From: Pelomonas lactea | GTDB lineage: Bacteria; Pseudomonadota; Gammaproteobacteria; Burkholderiales; Burkholderiaceae_C | NCBI RefSeq assembly: GCF_043555885.1 | Contig: NZ_JBIGHX010000006.1 | Span: forward strand, 62,001 to 126,000 | Length of the DNA: 64,000 nucleotides | Direction: 5' to 3' | Translations under genes and position numbers: made by a program | In this document: in pieces, positions 15,370 through 26,330 of the stretch | Numbering within the stretch: the first letter of the stretch is position 1 | Layout: each line of letters begins with the position of its first letter | The notes under the pieces: model-generated | The model's database searches: none | What the model saw: the letters and a program-made list of their open reading frames with translations, nothing else | Told to the model about the DNA's origin: nothing

Positions 15370-18141
15370 ATGCGCCTGCCCACCGTCCCGCCTTCCCTCC
15401 CCCTGGCCCTGCTGCTGGCTGCCGCCGCCGTCACGCTGACCGGCTGCGGCAAGCGCCCCGCCGACGTGCCGGCCGCGCTGCCCGCCGCATCCGCCGCGCA
15501 AGATGCAAACGCAACCAGCCAGCTGCGCACCGAGGCCGACGGCCTGCTGGCGCTGCACCGCCAGATCGTCGTGCTGATGGACGGCGAGGCCGCGCTGCCC
15601 GCCGCGCAGCGCCGCGAGGTGCAGGCGCTGGGCCAGCAGCTGTTCCATGAACTGCTGCAGCGCCAGCAACGCCTGGCCGAGGCGGCGCTGCAGCCCGGCG
15701 CGCTGGAGGCCACCGCCGCGCTGCTGACGCGCATCGAGAGCGAGCCCGGCTGGTTCGACGCCGACCGCCTGGCGTTCAAGGAGGTGCTGGAGCAGCTGGC
15801 CACAGGGCTCAAGGCCTCGCAGACGCTGGACGGCATCAAGCTGGCCCGCCGCGCGCAGGAAGACATCGACACGCTGGCCGAGGTGCAGAAGGCCTACGAG
15901 CAGGAACTCAAGGAGGTGTTCGGCGGGTTCGCCAAGCGCGGCATCGAGTTGAAGCGCGAGAAGTGGAGCGACTACCTCGCCAAGCTCAAGGCGCTGCACA
16001 CGCGCGAGGCGGTCATGAAGCAGCACGGCGCGCAGCTGCCGGCCGCGACCGACCTGGCCCCCGAGGTGCCGGCGTCGGCGGCATCAGGCGCGTCTGGCGC
16101 AATGCGCGGCGCGGCGGCCAAGGACCGCGAGGTCTTCGGCGACAAGCTGCCCCCGAAGACCGTGCTGCTGACCTTCGACGACGGCCCGCACGCCCGCTAC
16201 ACCGACGAGATCCTGGACATCCTCAAGCGCTACAACGCGCCGGCCGTGTTCTTCCAGCTGGGCCAGAACCTCGGCAAGGTGGGCGCCGACGGCAAGCCGC
16301 TGCCCGGCAACGGCAGCGCCGTGGCCAAGCGCGTGCTGGCCGCCGGCCACCAGCTGGCCAACCACAGCTTCAGCCACGGGCTGATGAGCAAGTTCGAGCT
16401 GGTGAAGGTGAAAGAAGAAGCCGCCAACACGGAGGCGCTGCTGGATGCGGCGGGTCGCAGCGGCGACGCGTTGTTTCGCTTTCCGTACGGCGCGCGCAAC
16501 GATGGGGCTCTCTCCACCATCGAGGCGCTGAAGCTGCGCTCGATGATGTGGAACGTGGACTCGCTGGACTGGAGCGACCCCATCCCCAAGAGCATCGCCG
16601 CACGCGTGCTGGCCGAGCTGGACAAGCAGCAGCGCGGCATCGTGCTGTTCCACGACATCCACGCCCGCACCGTGCAGGCACTGCCGCTGGTGCTGGACCA
16701 GCTGGCCGCCGAGGGCTGGCGCTTCGCCAGCTACCAGGGCGGGCAGTTCGTCATCAGCGGCGACCGCCCGGCGCCGCCCTCGCTCACGGCGGGCGAGCTG
16801 TACCGCGACAGCCATGCGCTGGTCATCGGCATCAACGGCTACAGCGCCTGGCCCAAGCTGGCCCACGCGGTGCGCGATGCGCAGGCGGTGCGCGACGCGC
16901 TGGTCACGCGCTTCGGCTTCAAGGCCGACAACGTCACGCTGCTGACCGACGCCCAGGCCACGCGCGCCAACATCCTGAAGGCCATGAACGAGCGCTTCGG
17001 CGATGCGAAACGCGTGAAGCGCGACGACCGCGTGTTCGTCTTCTTCGCCGGCCACGGCAGCACGCGCCGCCTGCCCAGCGGCCGGGAGGTGGGCTACATC
17101 GTGCCGGTGGACGCCGGCCTCACCGACCTGCAGGCCGACGCCATCGCGATGCCACAGCTGCAGGAGGTGGCCGAGGCCATCACGGCCAAGCACGCGCTGT
17201 TCGTCATCGACGCCTGCTACTCGGGCCTGGGACTGACGCGCGCCGGCAGCGCGGCCGCGGACAGCAACTTCGCCCGCACCAACGCCCGCCGCATCGGCCG
17301 CCAGATGATGACCGCCGGCGGTGCCGACCAGCAGGTGGCCGACGACGGCCCCGGCGGCCATTCCGTGTTCACGTGGACGCTGCTGCAGGCGCTGAACGGC
17401 AAGGCCGACCTGAACGGCGACGGCCTCATCACCGCGACGGAACTCGCCGCCTACGTGGCGCCGGCCGTGTCGGCCATCGCGCGCCAGACACCGGCCTTCG
17501 GCAGCCTGCCGGGCAGCGAAGGCGGCGAGTTCGTGTTCGAGCTGCCGACCGCGCAGGAGCCGGGCCTGAGCGGCGCCGTCGCGCAGCTGGACGACAAGGC
17601 CAGCCAGCTCGCCGCCAAGCTCGACGAAGCCAGCACCGCCAGCCGCCAGGCCGCGCCGGCCGCCGGCGGCGCCAGCGGCGTGCAGGTCACCATCAAGGGT
17701 CTGGACGGCAAGGACCAGGCGCTGGCCGCGACGACCGCCCGCGCGGACCCCGGCGCCCGCGTGGCCGCCCAGCGCGCCAACGACCGCGGCCTGCAGCTCT
17801 ACCGCGAGCGCCGCTACGACGACGCGGAGGCTGCCTTCAAGGAAGCGCTGCAACTGCAGCCGAAGTTCGCGCTGGCCGCCAACAACCTGGGCTTCGTGCT
17901 GTACCGCCGCGGCAAGTTCGCCGACGCGGCCGGCTGGTTCGAAAAGGCCGTGGAGATGGACGCCAGCCGTTCGCTCGCCTGGCTGAACCTGGGCGACGCG
18001 CGGCTGCAGGCGGGTGAAGACGCCAAGGCTGTGGCGGCCTACAAAACCTTCCTGGAGCTGGCGCCCAAGCATGCGCGGGCAGCGGAGGTGCAGACATGGG
18101 TGGCGAATCCGTCGGACGGGACGCGGCCGAAGCCGCTATGA
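15370..18141 (+). CDS. Lipoprotein fusing polysaccharide deacetylase, caspase-like and TPR domains
   Basis: This 923-residue product begins with a lipoprotein signal (lipobox VTLTGC, Cys near residue 26). Residues 50-240 are helical. A NodB deacetylase domain follows: LTFDDGPH (268-274), the zinc pair in HQLANHSFSH, RFPYGARN and the late LFHDIHARTV. From about residue 475 comes a peptidase C14 (caspase-like) domain: HALVIGINGYSAWPKL, catalytic His562 in FFAGHGS and Cys616 in FVIDACYSG. The C-terminus (about 800-910) holds two to three TPR units. All catalytic residues I can check are present, so both enzymes may be active at the cell envelope. The combination in one chain is unusual. Confidence 0.88.
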   Translation: MRLPTVPPSLPLALLLAAAAVTLTGCGKRPADVPAALPAASAAQDANATSQLRTEADGLLALHRQIVVLMDGEAALPAAQRREVQALGQQLFHELLQRQQRLAEAALQPGALEATAALLTRIESEPGWFDADRLAFKEVLEQLATGLKASQTLDGIKLARRAQEDIDTLAEVQKAYEQELKEVFGGFAKRGIELKREKWSDYLAKLKALHTREAVMKQHGAQLPAATDLAPEVPASAASGASGAMRGAAAKDREVFGDKLPPKTVLLTFDDGPHARYTDEILDILKRYNAPAVFFQLGQNLGKVGADGKPLPGNGSAVAKRVLAAGHQLANHSFSHGLMSKFELVKVKEEAANTEALLDAAGRSGDALFRFPYGARNDGALSTIEALKLRSMMWNVDSLDWSDPIPKSIAARVLAELDKQQRGIVLFHDIHARTVQALPLVLDQLAAEGWRFASYQGGQFVISGDRPAPPSLTAGELYRDSHALVIGINGYSAWPKLAHAVRDAQAVRDALVTRFGFKADNVTLLTDAQATRANILKAMNERFGDAKRVKRDDRVFVFFAGHGSTRRLPSGREVGYIVPVDAGLTDLQADAIAMPQLQEVAEAITAKHALFVIDACYSGLGLTRAGSAAADSNFARTNARRIGRQMMTAGGADQQVADDGPGGHSVFTWTLLQALNGKADLNGDGLITATELAAYVAPAVSAIARQTPAFGSLPGSEGGEFVFELPTAQEPGLSGAVAQLDDKASQLAAKLDEASTASRQAAPAAGGASGVQVTIKGLDGKDQALAATTARADPGARVAAQRANDRGLQLYRERRYDDAEAAFKEALQLQPKFALAANNLGFVLYRRGKFADAAGWFEKAVEMDASRSLAWLNLGDARLQAGEDAKAVAAYKTFLELAPKHARAAEVQTWVANPSDGTRPKPL

Positions 18142-18199
18142 ACCGAGCTTGCCGTTTCTCTCCGCGCGTTCAATCAGCGGAGCTGACCTTGCCTGGGCT

Positions 18200-18760
18200 A
18201 TGACCACGGCTCCTTCCCCACGCCTCCCGCTCGTCGTCGCTCTGCTGGGCCTGACACTGCTGCTCGCTCCGACCCGGCATGGCCGTGCCGTCACGCCACC
18301 GCTCGTTCAGGACCACGACTTGGTCCATGTTTACCTCGCGACAACCTACGAGCGCACCAGCGAAGTGTGCGGGTACCGTTTTCGGGACTTGGCCGGCAGC
18401 CTCGACAGTGCGCTGAAGGCATGGAAAGCTCGCCACGTGGAGGCGCTGTCGGAGATGCGCAGGCTGCATGACGAACTCCATTCGGCATCACAGGCGTCTC
18501 CCGCCATCAACGGCCTACTCGCCACAGACCGGCTGGCGCAGCTTGCCCGTATATCAACAGACGATGAGCTGTTTCGTCTCGCCGCGTCGCTGGATGCGCA
18601 GGCCAGGCCGTTTTGCGAAAAGCGTCGCGCTGAACTGAATGACGATGACCGGACTCGCGTCCTCTTCCTCAAGGCCCGTGATGCAGCGCGAGACCTGCTG
18701 GAGCGCAAGCGTGCGGACACCGAGGAATATCAGCGTCGGCAACGTCCTTCGCCTCGGTAG
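18200..18760 (+). CDS. Secreted helical hypothetical protein
   Basis: A 186-residue protein with a signal peptide (LPLVVALLGLTLLLAPTRHG) and an otherwise helical, charged mature domain. Two Cys (SEVCGY, PFCEKR) could form a disulfide. No known family is recognised. The frame is open further upstream but the ATG at 18200 places the signal peptide correctly. It lies 58 bases after the NodB-caspase gene on the same strand, so they may share a transcript. The spacer 18761-18919 shows nothing I can name. Confidence 0.68.
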   Translation: MTTAPSPRLPLVVALLGLTLLLAPTRHGRAVTPPLVQDHDLVHVYLATTYERTSEVCGYRFRDLAGSLDSALKAWKARHVEALSEMRRLHDELHSASQASPAINGLLATDRLAQLARISTDDELFRLAASLDAQARPFCEKRRAELNDDDRTRVLFLKARDAARDLLERKRADTEEYQRRQRPSPR

Positions 18761-18919
18761 CCCCATCCACAACACCAGTTCCTCAAGTGCGGGCGGTTCT
18801 CGTTCATCCGTCAAACGCAACTTGGCTCGCATCTTGCTGAGTCGTCATCAGACCGTTGCCTATCTGTGTTCAACTTGGCGCCGAAGCCCCGTCCGCGCTG
18901 ATCCTTTTCGGAGATCTCG

Positions 18920-19168
18920 ATGACCCCCACCGCCTCGTTCCCGGCCGCCACACGACAGGACGTGCTTCGCGACCGGTTGCTCGCCACGGTGGACCTGCTC
19001 AAGCAGCGCCGTGCGGCCGACATTGCCGAGGGCTTCATCGACGACTACGTGGCCCTTCACTGGATGGAGTGGCGCGGCGGCTCGCTGAAGTTGACGACCA
19101 CCGGCGAGAACGTCTGCCGGCACCTCACGGCGTTGCTGAACCGCAGCGACAAGCGCTCCACACGCTGA
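18920..19168 (+). CDS. Small hypothetical protein
   Basis: An 82-residue basic cytoplasmic protein with two likely helices (TRQDVLRDRLLATVDLLKQR, ENVCRHLTALLNR) separated by a short hydrophobic stretch (DYVALHWMEWRGGSLKL). A CGGAG ribosome site lies at a suitable distance upstream of the ATG. I do not recognise a family. It precedes the Suv3-like helicase gene by about 50 bases and could be co-transcribed. Confidence 0.55.
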   Translation: MTPTASFPAATRQDVLRDRLLATVDLLKQRRAADIAEGFIDDYVALHWMEWRGGSLKLTTTGENVCRHLTALLNRSDKRSTR

Positions 19169-19220
19169 TCCTGCCGGTGCGGGTGAGCAGCCCCGGCGCG
19201 GGCTGTGTTCCACTTCCGGC

Positions 19221-21461
19221 GTGAATTCCGAAGTCCCCGCCTCCAAGCCGGCCAGACCGGCCAAGCCGCCCGCACCGGCGTTTCCGCTCCCCCAACCCCG
19301 CCACGCCTCGCGCCTGCCTGCCACGCTGGCACCCGAGGACTGGGCCCGCATCCGCCAGGCCGCGCACGCGCTGCCACAGGTGCTGACGCCGGCCGACCTC
19401 GACGACGGCAGCGAGGACGCGCTGGACCGCCTGGGCGCCATCCAGATCTCCAAGGCCGCCGGCGGCGCGCGGCCCAGCCGCTGGATCATCCCGGCGCACC
19501 TCCCCGTGGCGCTGGCCCAGCTGGACGCCACGCCGCTGACCAACACGCTGCGCCCGCAGCTGCAGCAGCGCCTGCACCAGCTCGAAAGCCTGGGCCTGCG
19601 CCGCGAGGGCCTGGTGTTCACGCGCCTGTGCGTGCACCCGATCACCCTCGCCCATGAGGGTTGGCGCATCGACCTGTCGCACCGCGTGCCGGTGCCCGAG
19701 GGCCCCGTCTGGGCCTTCTTCCGCGACGGCGACACGGCCGCGCTGCGGCACGCGCTGGGCCAGGCGCCGGAGTACTCGTTCCAGGCCGAGCTGGCGCTGC
19801 ACCTGAACCACCTCGTCGCGCGCAGCGAAGCGATGGGCGACAGCGCCCAGCTCGCCTCGCTGCTGCCGCGGCTGCAGGCCGAGTGCGGCGTGCCGATGCC
19901 GTTCGACGAGCTCAAGGCCGCGCTGACCCGCGCGCAGGACCGCTGGGAACAGACGGTCGAGGAGCAGAGCACGCTGGCCAGCCTGGGCCGCGAGCTGGCC
20001 TTCCAGGGCTACCCGGACAGCTTCGACGCCGCCCGCAAGCTGGGTCGCAAGGTGACGCTGTACCTGGGTCCGCCCAACAGCGGCAAGACGTACTCGGCCT
20101 TCGAGCGGCTGGCGCAGGCGCTGGACGGCGCCTACCTCGCGCCGCTGCGGCTGCTGGCCCTCGAAGGCCGCGACCGGCTGGTCGGCCGCGGCGTGCCCTG
20201 CTCGCTGCTGACCGGCGAGGAGAACGTGCCGGCGGCCAACGCCCGCGTCGTCAGCAGCACCATCGAGATGGTCAACACGCGCGACGTCATCGACGTGGCC
20301 GTCATCGACGAAGCGCAGATGATCTTCGACGACTCGCGCGGCTGGGCCTGGACGCAGGCCATCGTCGGCGTGCCGGCGCGCGAGGTCATCATCATCGCGT
20401 CCGCCTACGCGGCGCCCGCCATCGAGCGGCTGCTGCAACTGTGCGGCGAGAAGCCCGAGCGCCGCGTGTTCGAGCGCAAGCAGCAGGTGCAGCTGATGCC
20501 CGCACCGGTGCCCATGACGCACCTGCAGGCCGGCGACGCCGTGGTGGCCTTCAGCCGCCGCGACGTGCTGATGCTGCGCGACCAGATCTCGCAGAACGGG
20601 CATGCGGTCAGCGTGATCTACGGGGCGCTGCCGCCCGAGGTGCGCCGCCGCGAGGCCGAGCGCTTCGCGGTGGGCGCGAGCGACATCCTCGTCGCCACCG
20701 ACGCCATCGGCATGGGCCTGAACCTGCCCATCCGCCGCGTGCTGTTCTCCACGCTGACCAAGTTCGACGGCGTGGGCGACCGGGAGCTGAGCGTCAGCGA
20801 GGTGCACCAGATCGCTGGCCGCGCCGGCCGCTACGGCATGCATGACGAAGGCTTCGTCAGCGTGCTGAAGGAGGCCGAAGCCGAGGCGATGAAGATCCTG
20901 CGCCAGCAACTGCCCAAGGAGCCGCGCGCGCCGCGCGACTTCAAGTGCCCGGTGGCCCCCAACTGGCGCCACGTGCAGACCATCTCGCAGCGCCTGGGCG
21001 TGAACAAGCTCTACGCGGTGCTGAGCATCTTCATGCAGCAGCTGCGCCTGGACGACGCCCACTTCGCCGTGGCCGAGCTGGAGCAGATGCTGGAGCTGGC
21101 CGACATGCTGGACCGCAACGCCATCGCGCTGCCGCTGAACGAACGCTTCAAGTACGCCCAGGCGCCGGTGGACGCGCGCCTGCCCATGCTGCTGGACCAG
21201 TTCCAGAGCTGGGCGACCCACCACGCCCGCACCGGCAAGGCCGGCGAGCCGCACTTCCTGGACGAGTACGACCAGCACGGCCGCCTGGACCGCATGGAGC
21301 AGGCGCTGCGCATCTGCACGCTGTGGCTGTGGCTGGACCTGCGCTTCCCCGGCGTCTACGGCCACGTCGAAGAAGTCATCGACCTGCGTGGGCGGCTGAA
21401 CGACGGCATCGAGCGGCAGCTGAAGGGCAAGCGGCCGTTGTGGCAGCGGCGCGGGCGCTGA
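19221..21461 (+). CDS. Suv3-like ATP-dependent RNA helicase
   Basis: This 746-residue product starts at a GTG. After a proline-rich N-terminus and a helical region, it shows a superfamily 2 helicase core like that of mitochondrial Suv3: Walker A GPPNSGKTYSAFERL, LTGEE, SSTIEMV, the DEAQ motif in VAVIDEAQM, RGWAWTQA, and in domain 2 VIYGALPPEVRRREAERF, LVATDAIGMGLNLP and HQIAGRAGRYG. The C-terminal third matches the Suv3 C-terminal region. Family members unwind RNA in degradation complexes. No obvious partner exoribonuclease is next to it here. The GTG start has no strong ribosome site and a slightly later start is possible. Confidence 0.82.
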   Translation: MNSEVPASKPARPAKPPAPAFPLPQPRHASRLPATLAPEDWARIRQAAHALPQVLTPADLDDGSEDALDRLGAIQISKAAGGARPSRWIIPAHLPVALAQLDATPLTNTLRPQLQQRLHQLESLGLRREGLVFTRLCVHPITLAHEGWRIDLSHRVPVPEGPVWAFFRDGDTAALRHALGQAPEYSFQAELALHLNHLVARSEAMGDSAQLASLLPRLQAECGVPMPFDELKAALTRAQDRWEQTVEEQSTLASLGRELAFQGYPDSFDAARKLGRKVTLYLGPPNSGKTYSAFERLAQALDGAYLAPLRLLALEGRDRLVGRGVPCSLLTGEENVPAANARVVSSTIEMVNTRDVIDVAVIDEAQMIFDDSRGWAWTQAIVGVPAREVIIIASAYAAPAIERLLQLCGEKPERRVFERKQQVQLMPAPVPMTHLQAGDAVVAFSRRDVLMLRDQISQNGHAVSVIYGALPPEVRRREAERFAVGASDILVATDAIGMGLNLPIRRVLFSTLTKFDGVGDRELSVSEVHQIAGRAGRYGMHDEGFVSVLKEAEAEAMKILRQQLPKEPRAPRDFKCPVAPNWRHVQTISQRLGVNKLYAVLSIFMQQLRLDDAHFAVAELEQMLELADMLDRNAIALPLNERFKYAQAPVDARLPMLLDQFQSWATHHARTGKAGEPHFLDEYDQHGRLDRMEQALRICTLWLWLDLRFPGVYGHVEEVIDLRGRLNDGIERQLKGKRPLWQRRGR

Positions 21462-21479
21462 GGCACCGCCCCGCGGCCG

Positions 21480-22514
21480 TCAGCGCTTGACCACGCCGAG
21501 CGCGATCAAATCCCTCGCCGACGCCACGATCGCCTCCCTCGGCGCCCGCGGCACCCAGCCCAGCACCTCACGCGCATGGCTGGCATCCTGGTGCCGCGCG
21601 GTGCCCAGCTCGCTGGCCGCATTGCGCACCAGCGGGCTGACCTTGGCCATCAGCCGCACGCTCCAGTCGGGCAGCTCCAGGCGGGGCACGCGGCGGGCAT
21701 CGGCGCCCAGTTCCTCACGCAGCACGGCGGCGATGTCGCGCAGCCACGTGAAGCCGGCGCAGGCGATGAAGCGTTCGCCCGCCATGCCGGGCGCGGCGAG
21801 TGCGAGCCGGTGCAACTCGGCCACGTCGCGCACGTCGACGATGCCGAAGCCGATGCGCGGCATCGCCGGGATGCGGCCCTGCAGCAGGCTCTGCACGATG
21901 ACGACGCTGGCCGAGTAGTCGGCACTGGCCACGGGCCCGAGCACGACCGACGGGTTCACGGTGCAGAACGCCAGGCCACCGCCCTCGCGCGCCACCCAGT
22001 CGCGTGCGGCGCGCTCGGCCACGGTCTTGGACTGCACATAGGGCGGCACGCCAGGCGCGGCGAGGTTGGTCCAGTCGCGCTCGGTGAAGTGGTGATCGCC
22101 CGGGCCGTGGCCGTAGGCGATGGCGGCGACGGAGGACGTCATCACCACGCGCTGCACGCCGGCATCGCGCGCCGCCTTCAGCGCGCGCAGCGCGCCGTCA
22201 CGGGCGGGCACGATGAGCTCCATCGCATCGCGCGGCACGCCGGTGGGCAGCGGGGATGCCACGTGCGCCACATGCGTGCAGCCGGCCGCGGCCTCGGCCC
22301 AGCCCGCGTCGGCCATCAGGTCGGCGGCGAAGCAGCGCAGCTGGTCCTTCTTCACGCCGCGGCTGGCGCCGAGTGCCTTGCGCAGCGCCGGTTCACGGGC
22401 CAGGTCGCGCACGGTGGTGTGCACCTGCCAGCCGTCGGCCAGCAGCTGGCGGATCAGCACACCGGCGATGTAGCCGGTGCCGCCGGTGACGAGGATGCGC
22501 GGGTCGTGGGTCAT
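21480..22514 (-). CDS. NAD(P)-dependent epimerase/dehydratase family oxidoreductase
   Basis: A 344-residue extended SDR protein. The N-terminal Rossmann motif is LVTGGTGYIAGVLIRQLL, and the Ser-Tyr-Lys catalytic arrangement appears as MTSSVAAIAYG and YVQSKTVAE. The build is that of dihydroflavonol-4-reductase-like aldehyde reductases, which reduce carbonyl substrates with NAD(P)H. The ATG at 22514 is chosen because it directly precedes the first strand; a longer frame adds a basic leader with no homology. No operon partner is evident; the beta-lactamase-like gene lies 50 bases upstream on the same strand. Confidence 0.84.
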   Translation of the reverse strand: MTHDPRILVTGGTGYIAGVLIRQLLADGWQVHTTVRDLAREPALRKALGASRGVKKDQLRCFAADLMADAGWAEAAAGCTHVAHVASPLPTGVPRDAMELIVPARDGALRALKAARDAGVQRVVMTSSVAAIAYGHGPGDHHFTERDWTNLAAPGVPPYVQSKTVAERAARDWVAREGGGLAFCTVNPSVVLGPVASADYSASVVIVQSLLQGRIPAMPRIGFGIVDVRDVAELHRLALAAPGMAGERFIACAGFTWLRDIAAVLREELGADARRVPRLELPDWSVRLMAKVSPLVRNAASELGTARHQDASHAREVLGWVPRAPREAIVASARDLIALGVVKR

Positions 22515-22563
22515 GGGGTCGGGTGGGCGCCGGAGTGCGCGCCGCATTGCACCAGAAGTCGCC

Positions 22564-23664
22564 TCACGGCGCGCTGGCGCCCGCCGCCGGTGCCGGTGGC
22601 AGCTCCAGCAGCGCCTCGATCAGCGCCCGCCCGCGCACGCCGTTGGTCAGGATGACGATGCCGTCGCGGCTGTCGCGCACGAAGCCGGCGAACGCGCGGT
22701 ACTCGCCGTTGCTGCCGTTGTGGCTGACCAGCGTCGTGCCGTCGACCAGGCGCGTGATCGCCCAGCCCAGGCCGCGAGACATGGGGCCCGGGGGCTCGTC
22801 GCCCGGCACCGGGGCCTGCGGCCGCAGCAGGTCGTCGTAGGCCGCGCGGGACAGGCCCTCGCGCCTGCACACCAGCGACAGGAAGCGCGCGTAGTCCTGC
22901 GCCGTGGTCACCAGCGACGCGGCGGACAGCGCATGGTCGGTCAGCGTCGTCATGTCGCGCCCGCCGCTGGCCTGGGCGGCGCTGGCATAGCCGCGCGACG
23001 CGACGGTGCCGGGCCGCAGCGGCCGCACGAAGGTGGACTGCGGCATGACGTGGCCCAGCCGCGCCTGGAACAGCGCCTGCAGCGAGCGGCCGGTGGTGTG
23101 CTCGACGAAGGCCTGCAGCAGCTGGAAGGCCTCGCCGGAGTAGCTGTTGGCGGTGCCCGGCGGGTGCTTGAACGGGATGGGCGCGGTGCGCTGCGGAAAC
23201 TCGACGTCGCCGCCCACCCAGTTGGGCAGGCCGGTGCGGTGGGTCAGCACCAGGCGCGGCGTGAGCTTGGCGTAGGCGGCCTTGTCGGGGATGCGGGCGT
23301 AGTCGAAGGTCTCGGCCAGCGGCCGGTCCAGGTCGATGAGCTTCTCGTCCGCCAGCTGCATGACCAGCCACGCGAACACCGGCTTGGACAGCGACGCCGC
23401 CTCGAACACCGTGGCCGGCGTGACAGGCCGGTCCGGCGCCAGCGTTGCGCGGCCTGCCACGACGGGCTCGGCCACCGGCTCGCAGGCCTTGAGCGTGGCC
23501 ACCGCCACGCCGGGCACGTCGAAGCGGGCCAGCAGGCCGGCCAGTTCGGCCGGCGTGGGCGCCGTGGCCGGCGGGGCGCCGGGGGCCGCCAGTGCCAGGG
23601 ACAGGGGTAAGGACAAGCCGCCGCTGGCCGCCAGCGCCAGCCACCTCGTCATCCGTCTCTTCAC
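22564..23664 (-). CDS. Serine beta-lactamase-like hydrolase (class C/esterase family)
   Basis: A 366-residue secreted protein with signal peptide (MTRWLALAASGGLSLPLSLALA). The class C/penicillin-binding fold is shown by the active-site tetrad SLSK (FEAASLSKPVFAWLV, near residue 93), the Tyr motif at SYSGEAFQLL, and the late His-Asn segment VSHNGSNGEYRAF. Members act as esterases or D-peptidases more often than as resistance enzymes; no antibiotic specificity can be claimed. It is divergent from the peptide transporter gene, sharing a 48-base spacer. Confidence 0.85.
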   Translation of the reverse strand: MKRRMTRWLALAASGGLSLPLSLALAAPGAPPATAPTPAELAGLLARFDVPGVAVATLKACEPVAEPVVAGRATLAPDRPVTPATVFEAASLSKPVFAWLVMQLADEKLIDLDRPLAETFDYARIPDKAAYAKLTPRLVLTHRTGLPNWVGGDVEFPQRTAPIPFKHPPGTANSYSGEAFQLLQAFVEHTTGRSLQALFQARLGHVMPQSTFVRPLRPGTVASRGYASAAQASGGRDMTTLTDHALSAASLVTTAQDYARFLSLVCRREGLSRAAYDDLLRPQAPVPGDEPPGPMSRGLGWAITRLVDGTTLVSHNGSNGEYRAFAGFVRDSRDGIVILTNGVRGRALIEALLELPPAPAAGASAP

Positions 23665-23712
23665 GCGTCACTCCTGCAAGCCGGGAGCGGCCATCATTCC
23701 ACGCCCCGCGCC

Positions 23713-25230
<1,518 letters not shown>

Positions 25231-25239
25231 ACTGCCGCG

Positions 25240-25908
25240 ATGATCACCGTCCACCACCTCAACAACTCCCGTTCGCAGCGCGTGCTGTGGCTGCTCGAAG
25301 AGCTGGGCCTGCCCTACGAAATCAAGCACTACCAGCGCGACGCCAAGACCTCGCTGGCGCCGCCGGAGCTGCGCAAGGTCCACCCGCTGGGCAAGAGCCC
25401 TGTCATCACCGACGGCGGGCTGACGGTGGCCGAGAGCGGCGCCATCATCGAGTACCTGGTGGACAAGTACGGCGGTGGCCGCCTCAAGCCCACCAGTGAG
25501 CAGGACCTGCTGCACTACCGCTACTTCCTGCACTTCGCCGAGGGCTCGGCGATGCCGCCGCTGGTGATGAAGCTGGTCTTCAACAAGATCAAGCGCGCGC
25601 CGATGCCGTTCTTCGTGAAGCCCATCGCCAAGGGCATTGCCGACAAGGTGCTCTCCAGCTTCGTGCAGCCCAACATCGACGCGCAGCTGGCGTTCGTCGA
25701 GGGCGAGCTGACCGCGCGGCCGTGGTTTGCCGGCGCGGAGTTCTCGGCGGCTGACGTGCAGATGAGCTTCGCCGCCGAAGCCTGGGCCGCCCGCTCGGGC
25801 GACATGGCCCGCTACCCCAAGCTGCGCGAGTTCCTGGCCCGCATCCATGCGCGGCCGGCGTACAAGAAGGCGCTGGAGCGGGGTGGGCCGTATGACTTGA
25901 TGAGCTGA
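25240..25908 (+). CDS. Glutathione S-transferase
   Basis: A 222-residue cytosolic GST with a thioredoxin-like N-terminal domain (HHLNNSRSQRVLWLLEELGL, and VHPLGKSPVITDGG with the cis-Pro, and AESGAIIEYL contributing Glu/Ser for glutathione) and an all-helical C-terminal domain from about residue 90 (AQLAFVEGELTARPWFAG, SAADVQMSF). It probably conjugates or reduces electrophiles with glutathione; the exact substrate is unknown. It follows the peptide transporter by nine bases. Length is normal. Confidence 0.9.
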   Translation: MITVHHLNNSRSQRVLWLLEELGLPYEIKHYQRDAKTSLAPPELRKVHPLGKSPVITDGGLTVAESGAIIEYLVDKYGGGRLKPTSEQDLLHYRYFLHFAEGSAMPPLVMKLVFNKIKRAPMPFFVKPIAKGIADKVLSSFVQPNIDAQLAFVEGELTARPWFAGAEFSAADVQMSFAAEAWAARSGDMARYPKLREFLARIHARPAYKKALERGGPYDLMS

Positions 25909-25911
25909 CGT

Positions 25912-26313
25912 TCACAGCCCGTCCCAGCCCTTGCGGATCCAGGCCTGCTGGACTCGGGCCCACACGTCATCTGTCATGCCGAAACGCCAGACACCGCCCA
26001 GAAGGAATGCGAACTTCGGATTGCATCGCGCCTCCGCTTCAACCCGGTCAATAAAGTTCGGGCCGTGCTGAGAGAGCAGGTCTTCAAGCGGCCCGGCTGC
26101 CAGCACGCCGAAATGGGGCTCGACCCTGGGATCCAGGCTCGCCGTGACGATGGCTTGCCACGCCTGCTCAGGTCGCTCTCTCACGACCCAATCGAACTCG
26201 TCGAACCCAATCAAGTCGCCGGATTGAGAAGCATCGCGATCCGGATCTGCTGACCACTGGGCCCATTTGAGCCATTCGTTCAGCAAGTCCGGTGTCGGCA
26301 ACGGCTCGTACAT
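25912..26313 (-). CDS. DUF6869 domain protein
   Basis: A 133-residue protein with the layout I associate with DUF6869: an N-terminal helix with WLKWAQWS, the core ERPEQAWQAIVTASLDP, LAAGPLEDLLSQHGPNFIDRVE and a C-terminal DVWARVQQAW. Function is unknown. Codon use is less biased than neighbours, hinting at a different history. It overlaps nothing and faces the end of the GST gene (3 bases apart). Confidence 0.68.
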   Translation of the reverse strand: MYEPLPTPDLLNEWLKWAQWSADPDRDASQSGDLIGFDEFDWVVRERPEQAWQAIVTASLDPRVEPHFGVLAAGPLEDLLSQHGPNFIDRVEAEARCNPKFAFLLGGVWRFGMTDDVWARVQQAWIRKGWDGL

Positions 26314-26330
26314 CCTCGCTCCTCGGTCGC

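Noticed and set aside
16084..18072. A 662-codon minus-strand frame opposite the NodB-caspase gene
   Set aside because: Antisense shadow; the sense strand has intact catalytic motifs of two enzyme families.
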